Assembly (NCBI RefSeq): GCF_026013645.1
Contig: NZ_CP110224.1
Span: 2,666,001 to 2,730,000, forward strand
Source: Virgibacillus natechei
GTDB taxonomy: Bacteria; Bacillota; Bacilli; Bacillales; Amphibacillaceae
Direction: 5' to 3'
DNA: 64,000 bases
This document shows, in pieces, positions 35,750 to 48,444 of the stretch (its first letter is position 1; each line of letters opens with the position of its first letter). The translations under genes were made by a program, and so were the position numbers. The notes below the pieces were generated by a model. That model had not been told where the DNA came from. It saw only the letters and a program-made list of their open reading frames with translations, and made no database searches.

Positions 35750-36349
35750 TTAGGATGACCCATGAGCTATCTCATAAGCCTCAATCTTATCCTCTAGCTT
35801 TAATGTTAAAGCTATTTCATCTAATCCATTCATTAGCTTTTCCTTGTGAAAGGCCGGGATATCAAAATGTACTTCATTTTGATCTGCATCAATAATGACT
35901 TGAGCTTCCAGATCGACATCTAATACCAATGTTGAATTCTCCGCCTGTTCCATCCATTGATTTACCTGCGTCTCATTCATTTGAACTGGAATAATCCCAT
36001 TTTTTAATGCATTGTTATAAAATATATCAGCAAAGCTCGATGCTATAATAACACGAAACCCGTAATCCAACAATGCCCAGGGTGCATGTTCCCTAGAAGA
36101 ACCGCAGCCAAAGTTCTCACCCGCTATTAAAATAGACGCTGTTTGATAAGCAGGTTTATTTAATCCGAACTCTGCTCGCTTATTCCCATCATCATCAAAC
36201 CGCCAATGATAAAAAAGGAATTGACCAAATCCAGTTCGCTCTATTCGTTTTAAAAATTGCTTTGGAATAATTTGATCCGTATCTATATTTGTTCGGTTCA
36301 ATGGGTATACCAATCCTTTATGTTCCTGAATAGCTTCCATTACATGCAC
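35750..36349 (-). CDS. leuD: 3-isopropylmalate dehydratase small subunit
   Basis: A 199-residue swivel-domain subunit that pairs with LeuC to isomerise 2-isopropylmalate to 3-isopropylmalate in leucine synthesis. Recognised by VYPLNRTNIDTDQIIPKQFL near residue 14, GENFGCGSSREHAPWALLDY near 76 and FADIFYNNALKNGIIP. It is the normal length. It follows leuC by three bases. Its TAA is in the same frame as the following ilvA-like frame. Confidence 0.95.
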   Translation of the reverse strand: MHVMEAIQEHKGLVYPLNRTNIDTDQIIPKQFLKRIERTGFGQFLFYHWRFDDDGNKRAEFGLNKPAYQTASILIAGENFGCGSSREHAPWALLDYGFRVIIASSFADIFYNNALKNGIIPVQMNETQVNQWMEQAENSTLVLDVDLEAQVIIDADQNEVHFDIPAFHKEKLMNGLDEIALTLKLEDKIEAYEIAHGSS

Positions 36350-36352
36350 CTC

Positions 36353-37759
36353 CTAATTCGCTATGCCCACAAATTTTCGAACATCCACAAAATGCCCTTC
36401 TATAGCAGCTGCTGCAGCCATTTCTGGACTAACTAAATGCGTACGGGCACCGTTCCCTTGTCTTCCCTCAAAATTCCGATTAGATGTTGACGCACATCTG
36501 CCACCTGGTGGAATAATATCATCATTCATTCCTAGGCACATACTGCAACCAGATTCCCGCCATTCAAAGCCTGCCTGTTTAAAAATAGTGTCCAGCCCTA
36601 GTTTTTCTGCTTCCAATTTAACGCTGAAGGATCCTGGTACAACGATCGCTTTCACATTTGTGTTTACTTGTTTTCCTTTAACAATGGATGCAGCCTTTTG
36701 CAGATCGCTTACACGGGAATTGGTACATGACCCAATAAACACATGGTCAATATCAATGTCTGTTATCGGTTGATTTTCTTCCAGTCCCATATACGTTAGG
36801 GCTCGCTCGACATCTTCCCTATGATCAACTTCATTTAGATTTGGTGTCTTGCCACTAACTGGGACACACATACTAGGGTTGGTTCCCCATGAAACTTGTG
36901 GTTCAATCTCTTCTGCATTAATTGTTACGGTCTTATCATAGGTAGCACCTTCATCGGTAGCCAGCTCCAACCACTCGTCGGCTACTTCTGTAAATGCCTC
37001 ACCCTCTGGTACATATTCTTTTCCTTTTAAATAATCAATCGTTGTTTGATCCGGACTGATTAAGCCAGCCCGGGCACCTGCTTCGATGGACATATTACAT
37101 ATTGTCATACGTTCTTCCATAGATAATTTTCGAATCGCATCACCTGTGTATTCCATCACATAGCCGGAACCAAAACGAACGCCAAATTTAGCAATGATAG
37201 CCAATATTAAGTCTTTTGCTGTCACCCCAGGTCCTAAATCACCTTCCACCTGTACATTTAACGTTTTAGGTTGTTCCTGTTGCAAGGTCTGGGTCGCTAG
37301 TACATGTTCCACTTCACTAGTACCGATTCCAAAAGCCAACGCCCCAAATGCACCATGTGTTGACGTATGACTATCTCCACAGACAATAGTTTTTCCAGGC
37401 TGCGTCAATCCGAGCTGTGGCCCGATCACATGAACAATCCCTTGATCCGGGTGCATCATATCTGCTAGCGGAATTTCATGTTCTTCACAGTTATCCCGCA
37501 ATGTTTCCATTTGTTTTTTGGCGATTTGGTCTTTGATGACATCCCTATTTTTTGTTGGGACATTGTGATCCATCGTAGCAAAGGTTAAATCCGGCCTTCG
37601 TACTTTTCTATTATTCAGTCGCAACCCTTCAAATGCTTGAGGAGAAGTCACTTCGTGAACCAAATGCAGATCAATATACATGAGATCCGGTTTACCACTT
37701 TCTTCATATACTACATGTTTATTCCATATTTTATGAACAATCGTTTCAGGTTTCGACAC
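36353..37759 (-). CDS. leuC: 3-isopropylmalate dehydratase large subunit
   Basis: A 468-residue aconitase-family subunit binding a [4Fe-4S] cluster. Cluster cysteines lie in GSCTNSR (about 347) and in [10 protein letters not shown] (about 407-410). Substrate and cluster surroundings include [20 protein letters not shown]. It acts with LeuD in the second step of leucine synthesis. AGGGGGGAGAT precedes the ATG. It lies 19 bases after leuB. Confidence 0.95.
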   Translation of the reverse strand: MSKPETIVHKIWNKHVVYEESGKPDLMYIDLHLVHEVTSPQAFEGLRLNNRKVRRPDLTFATMDHNVPTKNRDVIKDQIAKKQMETLRDNCEEHEIPLADMMHPDQGIVHVIGPQLGLTQPGKTIVCGDSHTSTHGAFGALAFGIGTSEVEHVLATQTLQQEQPKTLNVQVEGDLGPGVTAKDLILAIIAKFGVRFGSGYVMEYTGDAIRKLSMEERMTICNMSIEAGARAGLISPDQTTIDYLKGKEYVPEGEAFTEVADEWLELATDEGATYDKTVTINAEEIEPQVSWGTNPSMCVPVSGKTPNLNEVDHREDVERALTYMGLEENQPITDIDIDHVFIGSCTNSRVSDLQKAASIVKGKQVNTNVKAIVVPGSFSVKLEAEKLGLDTIFKQAGFEWRESGCSMCLGMNDDIIPPGGRCASTSNRNFEGRQGNGARTHLVSPEMAAAAAIEGHFVDVRKFVGIAN

Positions 37760-37778
37760 CGCTATCTCCCCCCTCTAT

Positions 37779-38885
37779 TTAGGCATACATCGTACCTATT
37801 TGCTCGCACACACTATTTGTTGTTAAGTTATCTATCACCATTTCAGTCATTTCCTTTGTACCAACTTCTTGGCCACCCTTCATATGCAAGTCAGGGGTGT
37901 GGTATCCTTGCTCTAAGCATTGACTAACAGCTTCTTCAATTTCTAATGCTTCCTTTTCTAGGCCGAATGAGTGTCTAAGCATTAATGCAGCTGATAATAT
38001 CATCCCTAATGGATTAGCAATTCCTTTTCCAGCAATATCAGGTGCAGATCCATGAACGGGCTCATAAAGTCCAACACCATCTGATCGTATACTCGCCGAC
38101 GGTAACATTCCAAGTGAGCCTGTTAACACAGATGCCTCATCGCTTAAGATGTCACCAAATAAATTTTCGGTAACGAGTACATCAAATTGATCAGGTTGCG
38201 TTATTAGTTTCATTGCAGCTGCGTCAACGAGCAAATGCTCAACAGTTACATCCGGATAATCTTTGCTTTTTTCATCAACGATTTCACGCCACATTCGACT
38301 GGATTCGAGCACGTTCGCTTTATCAACAGACGTTAAATGATTATTTCTTAATTGCGCACTTTGGAAAGCTTTATCAATAATTCGCTCCATTTCATTCCGT
38401 TGATAATACAACGTATCAACTACAACTTCGCCATCCTCACGTCGCTCGCTAGGCTTTCCAAAATAAAGTCCACCTGTTAGCTCTCGTATAATTAAGATAT
38501 CACTTCCCTTAATCACTTCCTCTTTTAATGGAGAAGCATCAAGTAAAGGACTAAAACCTTTAACAGGGCGCAGGTTGGCAAATAATCCAAGTGTCTTCCG
38601 AATCCCAAGCAACCCTTTTTCAGGCCTTAAGTATGCTGGTAGAGAATCCCATTTCTCCCCACCAACAGCTCCTAGTAAAATCGCATCCGCATGTTGACAT
38701 GCTTTAATCGTATCTTCAGGCAACGGTGTGCCAGACTGATCGATCGCGTCCCCACCAATCTCATGCTGATGAAATGTAAAGCTATGACCAAATTCGCTGG
38801 AAATCGTATTTAATACTCGTTTTGCCGATTCCATAATTTCTTTTCCAACACCATCGCCTGGAAGCAGAATAATTTGTTTATCCAT
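37779..38885 (-). CDS. leuB: 3-isopropylmalate dehydrogenase
   Basis: A 368-residue NAD-dependent oxidative decarboxylase producing 2-oxoisocaproate. The start is LLPGDGVGKEIMESA. The family signature LFGDILSDEASVLTGSLGML lies near residue 245, and the catalytic Tyr/Lys pair in ELTGGLYFGKP and DKANVLE. NAD preference is indicated by the HGSAPDIAGKGIANP loop. It is the normal length. A repeat-containing 160-base gap separates it from leuA. Confidence 0.95.
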   Translation of the reverse strand: MDKQIILLPGDGVGKEIMESAKRVLNTISSEFGHSFTFHQHEIGGDAIDQSGTPLPEDTIKACQHADAILLGAVGGEKWDSLPAYLRPEKGLLGIRKTLGLFANLRPVKGFSPLLDASPLKEEVIKGSDILIIRELTGGLYFGKPSERREDGEVVVDTLYYQRNEMERIIDKAFQSAQLRNNHLTSVDKANVLESSRMWREIVDEKSKDYPDVTVEHLLVDAAAMKLITQPDQFDVLVTENLFGDILSDEASVLTGSLGMLPSASIRSDGVGLYEPVHGSAPDIAGKGIANPLGMILSAALMLRHSFGLEKEALEIEEAVSQCLEQGYHTPDLHMKGGQEVGTKEMTEMVIDNLTTNSVCEQIGTMYA

Positions 38886-38940
38886 AATCTCCCCATCCCA
38901 TCCGTTTTATTATTTTGTCTCTTTAACGTCCACCGGCTAA

Positions 38941-39023
38941 GGTTGCGACGTCCTGGGACTGCGATTACTCGCCCCACCGAAAACATTGTCGCAACGCCGG
39001 TCCTAGCACGTCCTGGGCGTCGA
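38941..39023. repeat. structured repeat R3 within the ilv-leu operon
   Basis: A GC-rich insert in the leuA-leuB gap. GTTGCGAC (38942-38949) is inverted at 38988-38995 (GTCGCAAC), and GACGTCCTGG and CACGTCCTGG repeat inside. Its reverse complement resembles 44969-45006 in another repeat block (TTCGACGC, CAGGACGTGCTAG and GTTGCGACA in common). As it lies inside a transcript it could influence leuBCD expression. Confidence 0.65.
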
Positions 39024-39045
39024 AAAACCCCAACTGAATGGAGTT

Positions 39046-41647
<2,602 letters not shown>

Positions 41648-41661
41648 TTATTAGATTAGAC

Positions 41662-42180
41662 TTACACTGAAAATGAGTTAATTTCTGTTACCTGCTGTGG
41701 CTGTTGGCCTCTTAAAAAAGCAGTGACCCCTGTTTTCGTGAGCTCTTTTATTCCATAAGGCCGCAGTAAGGTGATTAACGCGTCCACCTTATCCGGTTTC
41801 CCTGTCACCTGTACCGTTAGACTGTCTTTACTCAGGTCGATAACCGATGCACGAAATGGTGCTATTACCCCCTGGATTTCAGTACGTGACTGCCCATTGC
41901 CACCAACTCTTATGAGAGCGAGCTCCCTGGCGACCATTGCTTTGTCTGTAATATCCGATACTTTTAAAATATCTATTTGTTTGTTTAATTGCTTCGTCAA
42001 TTGTTCTAGTTTCTGAGGATCGCTGACTTCCACAACAAATGTCATTTTGGCTATGCCTTCTGTTTCCGAATTTCCAACGGTAATACTGTCGATATTGAAC
42101 TGCCGCTTGTTAAGCATCCCTGTAATCCGGTTCAGAACACCACTTCGATTCTGAACAGTAGCTGTTATAATACGCTTCAT
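41662..42180 (-). CDS. ilvN: acetolactate synthase small (regulatory) subunit
   Basis: A 172-residue subunit with an N-terminal ACT domain ([20 protein letters not shown]) that binds valine, and the C-terminal ALS_ss_C domain ending at a short tail. It stimulates the large subunit and confers feedback control. Its ATG overlaps the ilvB stop (ATGA), so it is translationally coupled. Some schemes name it ilvH. Confidence 0.93.
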   Translation of the reverse strand: MKRIITATVQNRSGVLNRITGMLNKRQFNIDSITVGNSETEGIAKMTFVVEVSDPQKLEQLTKQLNKQIDILKVSDITDKAMVARELALIRVGGNGQSRTEIQGVIAPFRASVIDLSKDSLTVQVTGKPDKVDALITLLRPYGIKELTKTGVTAFLRGQQPQQVTEINSFSV

Positions 42181-43898
42181 TTTGTCACCCCTATCATTTC
42201 CTGGATCCCTTTACCTGGGGCAATCATTGGATAAACACTTTCTTTTTGTTCAACCCGGCAATCCAAAACAACCGGCCCATCATATGCAAATACATCCTCT
42301 AGCACTTCAACAACGTCATCCTCTTTGTCTACTCTCAGTCCACGGATGCCATAGCTTTCAGCAAGTTTTACAAAATCAGGATTGGTTGATAAAAGTGATT
42401 CTGAATAGCGTTCCTCATAAAAACTTTCCTGCCATTGCCTTACCATTCCTAACGCTTCGTTATTGACGATAATTACTTTGACAGGGAGATTCCTATCTTT
42501 AAGAACAGATAGTTCCTGTAACGTCATTTGAAATCCACCGTCTCCAACCAGTGCAACAACTAAATCATTTGGTGCCCCCAATTGAGCACCGATTGCAGCT
42601 GGAAATCCGAATCCCATTGTACCGAGCCCTCCGGAAGTTACCCAGCGGTTAGGTTTATCAAAAGGATAGTGTTGTGCTGCCCACATCTGATGTTGCCCAA
42701 CGTCTGTCGTAACAATTGCTTCCCCTTTCGACATGCGGTACACCTGCTCGGTGAGCCATTGCGGTGAAATGACATCATTTGACCGTTCATACCACAGCGG
42801 ATACGTTGTTTTATTATGTTCCAACTTTTCCTTCCAGGCTTTATGGTCTGGCAACTCAATATCGCTATTTAATAATGCCTTTAAGGCTTCTTTTGCATCT
42901 CCAACGACGGGAATAGCTGTTGAAATGTTCTTCCCAATTTCTGCCGGGTCGATGTCAATATGAGCGACCTTAGCATCTGGTGCAAAGTGTTCTAACTTAC
43001 CTGTAAGACGATCATCAAATCGAGCTCCGATATTAATTAGTAAATCACATTCATAAATCCCCATATTTGCCGCATATGTTCCGTGCATCCCAGCCATTCC
43101 TAGTGAAAGGTTGCTGGTTCCCGGGAATCCACCTAAGCCGAGTAATGTATTCGTCACTGGAAGCTGATATTTCTCGGCAAAAGCTTTGAGTTCATCTGAA
43201 GCCTTTGCCGTTACGACTCCAGCACCGGTCAGCAGTATCGGTTTCTTCGATCGGCTTAACGCATCCGCCAGCTTGCCGATTTGTAATGGATTAGGATGTT
43301 TCGTCGGCTGATACCCTGGTAAATAAAAATCACGTTGACTTCGAGCTGGTGAAGTCTCTTGTGAAATATTCTTGGGAATATCAATGACGACTGGTCCTGG
43401 ACGGCCTGTTACAGCAATGTGAAAAGCTTCTTTTATAATTCTCGGTAATTCAGATACGTGATTAACTTGATAATTGTATTTGGTAATTGGTGTTGTTATT
43501 CCCATAACATCTGATTCCTGAAAAGCATCTGTACCAATTACACCTTTTGCTACTTGACCGGTGAATATAACTAATGGCAAAGAATCCATCAATGCATCCG
43601 TAATTCCCGTAATCAAATTTGTAGCTCCAGGTCCTGATGTTGCTAATACTATTCCTGGCTTTCCCGTAACCCGTGCATATCCTTCCGCTGCATGAATAGA
43701 TCCTTGCTCGTGACGCGAAAGTATATGCTTAAATGGTGCTAAACTCCGATACAATGCATCGTAAATTGGTAAAACTGCACCACCAGGATAGCCAAATATG
43801 GTATCGACTTGCTCATCAACCAATGATTCAATTAATAAATCAGCACCGGTTATCATTTCTTCCGTCTCTTCCACTTTGTCTCTTACCTCAGCTTTCAC
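42177..43898 (-). CDS. ilvB: acetolactate synthase large subunit
   Basis: A 573-residue TPP- and FAD-dependent enzyme forming acetolactate from pyruvate. The catalytic Glu lies in [20 protein letters not shown], the FAD-contact region in the middle ([13 protein letters not shown]), and the TPP/Mg motif is [17 protein letters not shown], about 30 residues before [16 protein letters not shown] start at 43896-43898 is chosen because AAAGGAGG lies nine bases upstream. The longer frame from 43931 runs into that ribosome site. First gene of the operon, behind a T-box leader. Confidence 0.94.
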   Translation of the reverse strand: MKAEVRDKVEETEEMITGADLLIESLVDEQVDTIFGYPGGAVLPIYDALYRSLAPFKHILSRHEQGSIHAAEGYARVTGKPGIVLATSGPGATNLITGITDALMDSLPLVIFTGQVAKGVIGTDAFQESDVMGITTPITKYNYQVNHVSELPRIIKEAFHIAVTGRPGPVVIDIPKNISQETSPARSQRDFYLPGYQPTKHPNPLQIGKLADALSRSKKPILLTGAGVVTAKASDELKAFAEKYQLPVTNTLLGLGGFPGTSNLSLGMAGMHGTYAANMGIYECDLLINIGARFDDRLTGKLEHFAPDAKVAHIDIDPAEIGKNISTAIPVVGDAKEALKALLNSDIELPDHKAWKEKLEHNKTTYPLWYERSNDVISPQWLTEQVYRMSKGEAIVTTDVGQHQMWAAQHYPFDKPNRWVTSGGLGTMGFGFPAAIGAQLGAPNDLVVALVGDGGFQMTLQELSVLKDRNLPVKVIIVNNEALGMVRQWQESFYEERYSESLLSTNPDFVKLAESYGIRGLRVDKEDDVVEVLEDVFAYDGPVVLDCRVEQKESVYPMIAPGKGIQEMIGVTK

Positions 43899-44012
43899 AA
43901 CAACATGCCTCCTTTTAATTATTAAAAACAATATTCAAAAACTTGGCTTAACACCATGAACTGGCGGAAAGTCATCGTTTTTCTAACGTGAAAAGTTTAT
44001 CGATTTTGCATA

Positions 44013-44300
44013 TAAAAAAAAGACTCTTCTCCATAAATCTGCATAAAATCAGAATTTCAGGGGAGAAAAAGAGTCTTTTCACGGTACCACCCAGGTTTAT
44101 AGCACTCTTGCGAATACTACCTTCGTGACTGAGATAATCAGCCTTTTTTGATAACAGGTACATGTGACTGTACCCGGCTAAGCCTACTAAATTAGTTCGT
44201 TCAGCCCAGCACTCAGAGAAGATGTCAGAACAATATGTACTTCTGGGCTTCCAGCACCCCCAGATCTCTGTAAATACATGTAACATGTTCCTTTTTTCTC
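44013..44300 (-). promoter_or_regulatory. T-box leader of the ilv-leu operon
   Basis: The minus strand carries the conserved TGGGTGGTACCGTG (antiterminator T-box, 44079-44092), which pairs with an uncharged tRNA acceptor end. It is followed by a terminator of AAAAGACTCTT and AAGAGTCTTTTTTTT. A long stem I (about 44200-44295) with GAACA/TGTTC and ATGTA/TACAT pairs precedes it. Leucine or another branched-chain tRNA is expected from context; the specifier could be ATC or CTT/CTC and I could not settle it. Between 44320 and 44580 nothing else was recognised. Confidence 0.88.
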
Positions 44301-44581
44301 ATCATCGAGTTAATTTATTCTTTTATCATGAAAATTTTGATAATTGAGTCTGTGTGTTTTATGAATTTACTTAATATAAATAAATTCGAAATAATTGATA
44401 TTGCGGATTATCATATAACGGATTTGCTAAAAGGTCAACCGTTATTTAGAAAGTTTTTTGATACTTTCGATAAGTCCGATAAATTGAATACGCTTACAAT
44501 GGCTTCATGTTAATTTTTCAGATTTTAAAAATAAAATTGTTACATTTTGGTTACAATTGGATTGTTTATTAAAAAACGTGA

Positions 44582-44770
44582 CTTTTGTTAAAGGGATTCT
44601 TAGAAAACGTTCTTTGCTTTGTTAGGCAGCTAATTCTTACTGCATAAGCTGACTTTGGCTATCGCCATTAAAAGATTGGCGATAAGCCAGGTTTTCTAAA
44701 AATCCTTATGATTTGGAGTGCAAGCCTTTACGGCAAAAGGCCAGAGCCAGAGCCCGGACTTATGCAATTA
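44582..44770 (+). repeat. dispersed repeat family R1, copy 2 (full length)
   Basis: About 190 bases. The outer arms are inverted (GGATTCTTAGAAAAC at 44594 and GTTTTCTAAAAATCC at 44691). The centre holds another inverted pair, TATCGCCA/TGGCGATA, within TTGGC and AGCCA. TTGGAGTGCAAGCC follows. Copies 1 (433-530) and 3 (49848-49938) align to its two ends and its first half. Confidence 0.7.
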
Positions 44771-44919
44771 AAAAAGTATAAAATTTTCCTACTTGCAATA
44801 AAAAGAACCCCAGTTTTGAAAAACTAGGGTTCTTTTTATTTAGGCTCTTTTCTAATTATTGTTGCTTTTAAATCTTCGGAGTTGATATAAAAGACGGTAT
44901 AAGTATTTGCTATAAACGC

Positions 44920-45134
44920 CGTTCGGGATCGCTCAGGGCGGATGCTTTCCGCGGGCCCTGCTTCATCCTTCGACGCACAGGACGTGCTAGTGCAGGTGTT
45001 GCGACAGGACGTCGCGTACTTAACCTGCCTCGAGAAGCCCACTCTGCGGGGTCTTCAGACTCGTGCTGGGGCTGCGCGTAAATGCTCGCCCCACCGAAAA
45101 CCATTGTTCCCGCTGGAGTCACCGCCCTTCGCTC
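44920..45134. repeat. GC-rich composite repeat R4
   Basis: A GC-rich block between AT-rich flanks with GGATGCTTTCCGCGGGC at its left and CCCGCTGGAGTCACCGCCC at its right, edges of a repeat type common in Bacillaceae. Its interior (44969-45006) resembles the reverse complement of R3 at 38941-39023, and GCTCGCCCCACCGAAAAC is also shared. It looks like one repeat inserted in another. It encodes no plausible protein. Confidence 0.6.
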
Positions 45135-45209
45135 ACCCGAACTGGTGAGGTGGTTGGATGTTTTGAATATTGATTACTAATACTAATGCAATTTAGCAGC
45201 AGTAATATC

Positions 45210-45324
45210 AGCGGAGGAAACACATGAAGACTCCTGCGGGAGGAAGGCATAGGTGAGACCCCACAGTGCGTAGCACGAGGAGGCTCACCAGCCGCCCGCG
45301 GAAAGCGAAATGTGTTTCCGGAGC
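45210..45324. repeat. palindromic dispersed repeat R5
   Basis: Ends GGAAACACAT and ATGTGTTTCC are inverted. Inside are GACTCCTGCGGGA and CCCGCGGAAAGCG plus a GTGAG/CTCAC hairpin. This GACTCCTGCGGG...CCGCGGAAAGCGA type is, to my knowledge, one of the most widespread intergenic repeats of Bacillaceae. It sits just downstream of ilvD. Confidence 0.75.
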
Positions 45325-45460
45325 GAGTCACTACTCTCAACCAGCGTTTGCAAAAGATGTCACTACGTCGTCTTTTATAGATCTTGTGTCAAAAACAACA
45401 ATTCTTTTCGGTAGGACGAGTAACCGCAGTCCCAGTCCCAATCTTTTAGAAAACAGCTTT

Positions 45461-47137
45461 TTATTTAAAATCGGTGACTGCTCCTTTTGAGGAACTGGAC
45501 ACATTATGTGCATACTTACCCAATACCCCTTTTTTGTAAAGGGCAGGCGCAACCCATGAGGCACGACGGTTTTCCAATTCTGCATCTGATACATCCATGG
45601 AGATCTCTTTTTTATCGGAATCAATCGTAACCATATCCCCTTCTTTTAGGAATGCAATTGGCCCACCATCTTGTGCTTCAGGTGCGATATGGCCGACAAC
45701 TAAACCATGTGTCCCACCTGAGAATCTTCCATCGGTTAACAAGGCAACCTTTTCACCGAGACCTTTTCCAACTAGAATAGAGGAAATGGACAGCATTTCA
45801 GGCATTCCTGGTCCACCTTTTGGTCCCACATAACGAATGACCAGCACATCTCCCTCGTTAATTTTATTATCCATCACTGCTTCAGTAGCTTCTTTTTCCG
45901 TGTCAAATACACGAGCAGGTCCTGTATGACGGTTGACTTGTACACCGGATACTTTCGCTACAGAACCCTCTGGAGATAGATTTCCTTTTAAAACAATTAA
46001 GGGGCCATCTTCGCGTTTCGGATTATCAAATGGCATGATTACCTGTTGATCCTCGTCAAGAGAGGAAACTTCTGCTAGATTTTCAGCGACTGTTTTACCG
46101 GTCACTGTCAAACAATCACCATACAAGTAGCCCGCTTCATAAAGAAGTTTCATTACGCCTTGAACTCCCCCAACTTTATGTAGATCTTGCATGACAAATT
46201 GGCCGCTTGGTTTTAAATCAGCAAGATGTGGCACCTTTGCCTGGATTCTATTAAAATCGTCAATCGTTAAATCTACTTCTGCCGCATGGGCGATCGATAA
46301 CAAATGTAAGATGGCATTCGTTGATCCGCCAAGTGCCATGACAACTGTGATAGCATTTTCAAATGCTTCTTTTGTCATGATATCTTTCGGATAAATCTCT
46401 TGTTCTAACAAATGATAGACCGCTTCTCCAGCGTCCGCACAATCAGCTTCCTTTTCTTTTGATTCTGCCGGATTTGATGAGCTACCAGGCAGGCTCATTC
46501 CCATCGCTTCAACAGCGGATGCCATCGTATTAGCCGTATACATTCCACCACACGCACCAGCTCCAGGACATGCACTACATTCGATCGCTTTTAATTCATC
46601 ATCGTTAATATCCCCGTTATTATTTTTACCTACACCTTCAAATACAGATACAAGATCGATATCTTTTCCATTGTGGGAACCAGGCGCAATCGTGCCACCA
46701 TACGTAAAAACAGCCGGAACTTCCGCATTAGCAATAGCAATCATACAGCCCGGAATATTTTTATCACAGGCCCCAATGGCCACTAATCCATCCAAATTCT
46801 CTGCACCTACTACAGTTTCAATCGAATCAGCGATCACATCACGGCTCGGTAGTGAATAACGCATACCTTGCGTTCCCATGGAAATTCCATCAGAAACGGT
46901 TATCGTATTGAAAATAAAAGGAACAGCCCCAGCTTGTTTAGCGCCTTCCTTTGTACGAATAGCCAAATCATCAATATGTACATTACAGGGGGTCACCTCT
47001 GCCCATGTACTCGCTACACCGATCATTGGCTTTTTAAAATCGTCATCCGTTACTCCTACAGCCCGCAGCATCGCACGGTTCGGTGCCCTCATAGTACCAT
47101 CAAACACTTTACTTTTAACACGTAAATCTTTTTCCAT
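45461..47137 (-). CDS. ilvD: dihydroxy-acid dehydratase
   Basis: A 558-residue Fe-S dehydratase giving 2-oxoisovalerate and 3-methyl-2-oxopentanoate. Cluster cysteines are in [10 protein letters not shown] near residue 120 and in [19 protein letters not shown] near 193. The late signature is [20 protein letters not shown] with the catalytic Ser region. AGGTGGAG lies six bases before the ATG at 47137, preferred over an in-frame GTG at 47149. It is separated from the rest of the pathway operon by about 1.5 kb of repeats and the T-box leader. Confidence 0.95.
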   Translation of the reverse strand: MEKDLRVKSKVFDGTMRAPNRAMLRAVGVTDDDFKKPMIGVASTWAEVTPCNVHIDDLAIRTKEGAKQAGAVPFIFNTITVSDGISMGTQGMRYSLPSRDVIADSIETVVGAENLDGLVAIGACDKNIPGCMIAIANAEVPAVFTYGGTIAPGSHNGKDIDLVSVFEGVGKNNNGDINDDELKAIECSACPGAGACGGMYTANTMASAVEAMGMSLPGSSSNPAESKEKEADCADAGEAVYHLLEQEIYPKDIMTKEAFENAITVVMALGGSTNAILHLLSIAHAAEVDLTIDDFNRIQAKVPHLADLKPSGQFVMQDLHKVGGVQGVMKLLYEAGYLYGDCLTVTGKTVAENLAEVSSLDEDQQVIMPFDNPKREDGPLIVLKGNLSPEGSVAKVSGVQVNRHTGPARVFDTEKEATEAVMDNKINEGDVLVIRYVGPKGGPGMPEMLSISSILVGKGLGEKVALLTDGRFSGGTHGLVVGHIAPEAQDGGPIAFLKEGDMVTIDSDKKEISMDVSDAELENRRASWVAPALYKKGVLGKYAHNVSSSSKGAVTDFK

Positions 47138-47233
47138 CCAGAACTCCACCTTTCTTTCGACATATTATAAGCCTAATTTTCGAATAGTTCAATCAAACAA
47201 ATTTATAATAATTGGAAAATGATTTAGACTTTA

Positions 47234-48193
47234 CTAACTTATTTTTTTCGCTTCTTCCAGGTCTTGACCTTCACTCTTTTTCCCCCACCATGTTGCCAAT
47301 ATAGGTCCGGAAATATTATGCCAAACACTAAATAATGCACTAGGAACAGCTGCTACCGGTGAAAAATGGGCAGATGCAAGTGCTGCTGCAAGGCCAGAGT
47401 TTTGCATTCCTACCTCGATGGAAACGGCTTTTTGATCCGAAAAGTCCAATCGCAGTAATTTTGCTAATAAATAACCAACCAGGAGTCCGAGTACATTATG
47501 CAATACAACGACACTGAAAATCAGCAGACCTGTCGTGATAATCGCTTCGGTATTCGTAGATACAACGGCTGCAGCAACCCCAACAATACCAACAACCGAA
47601 ACAAGTGGTAATGCGGCAACACTTTTTTCCACTTGCTTGCGGAATAACAGGCGAACCACTATTCCTAAAACGATCGGGATCAAAACAATTTGAACGATGG
47701 ACAGGAACATATCACCTGCAGAAACAGGCAGCCACCTGCTTGCAAGCACCAAGGTTAGCGCCGGAGTCAGTACCGGTGCTAGCAATGTTGATACGGCAGT
47801 CACCGACACCGATAAAGCCGTATTCCCTTTCGCCAAAAATGTCATCACATTTGATGCCGTACCGCCCGGACAACAGCCTACAAGGATAACGCCAACAGCC
47901 ACTTCTGGTGGAAGCTGAAACGTGAGTGCAAGTCCAAGTGCGAGCAGTGGCATAATGGTAAATTGGGCCACAACAGCAATAAGAACACTTTTCGGTGCTT
48001 GAAACACACCTTTAAAATCGTCTAAGGAAAGTGTAAGCCCCATTCCAAACATGATAATCCCTAGCAGCAGCGATATGTATGGTGCAATCCATGTAAAACC
48101 GCCCGGGAAAAAGAAGCTAAGACTTGCAAATAAGATGACCCAAATCGCAAACGTATTTCCTGCAAAATTACTGACTTTTTCCAATGTCTTCAT
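47234..48193 (-). CDS. bile acid:sodium symporter family protein (YocS/PanS-like)
   Basis: A 319-residue membrane protein with about ten helices of the BASS family. Diagnostic regions are GIIMFGMGLTLSLDDFKGVF near residue 44, VILVGCCPGGTASNVMTFLA near 100 and SIEVGMQNSGLAAALASAHF near 255. Members move bile acids, pantothenate, pyruvate or 2-oxo acids with sodium. Position directly upstream of ilvD, and divergent from ilvE, hints at export or uptake of a branched 2-oxo acid, but that is speculative. Confidence 0.87.
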   Translation of the reverse strand: MKTLEKVSNFAGNTFAIWVILFASLSFFFPGGFTWIAPYISLLLGIIMFGMGLTLSLDDFKGVFQAPKSVLIAVVAQFTIMPLLALGLALTFQLPPEVAVGVILVGCCPGGTASNVMTFLAKGNTALSVSVTAVSTLLAPVLTPALTLVLASRWLPVSAGDMFLSIVQIVLIPIVLGIVVRLLFRKQVEKSVAALPLVSVVGIVGVAAAVVSTNTEAIITTGLLIFSVVVLHNVLGLLVGYLLAKLLRLDFSDQKAVSIEVGMQNSGLAAALASAHFSPVAAVPSALFSVWHNISGPILATWWGKKSEGQDLEEAKKIS

Positions 48194-48375
48194 TACCTCA
48201 TTCCCCCGTATACGTTTCTATGATTTTCGAAAAACTTTTAAACTATTAAAATTCTAATAATTTAATTAATGATTTTACCATAATTAAGACGAGAAGGGTA
48301 GGTTTATTTTTTATTTCTATATTTCTTATACAAAAGGTAAAATTAAGCTAATTGAGAAAATAAGTAACGTACCTA

Positions 48376-48404
48376 TTGAATAATAATGCAATATGGCTTA
48401 TTAT
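48376..48404 (+). promoter_or_regulatory. sigma-A promoter of ilvE
   Basis: TTGAAT (48376-48381), 17 bases, TATTAT (48399-48404), 41 bases before the chosen ATG. Its position rules out the longer in-frame start at 48376. Confidence 0.65.
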
Positions 48405-48444
48405 AGTGAGAATACTTTTACATTTACAACAAGGAGATGGGGAC

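Noticed and set aside
43972..44286. A 104-codon minus-strand open frame upstream of ilvB.
   Set aside because: It coincides with the T-box leader, including the conserved T-box and terminator, so it is RNA structure and not a protein.
45266..45490. A 74-codon plus-strand frame near the repeat block.
   Set aside because: It starts inside repeat R5 and runs into the ilvD end on the other strand, with no ribosome site.
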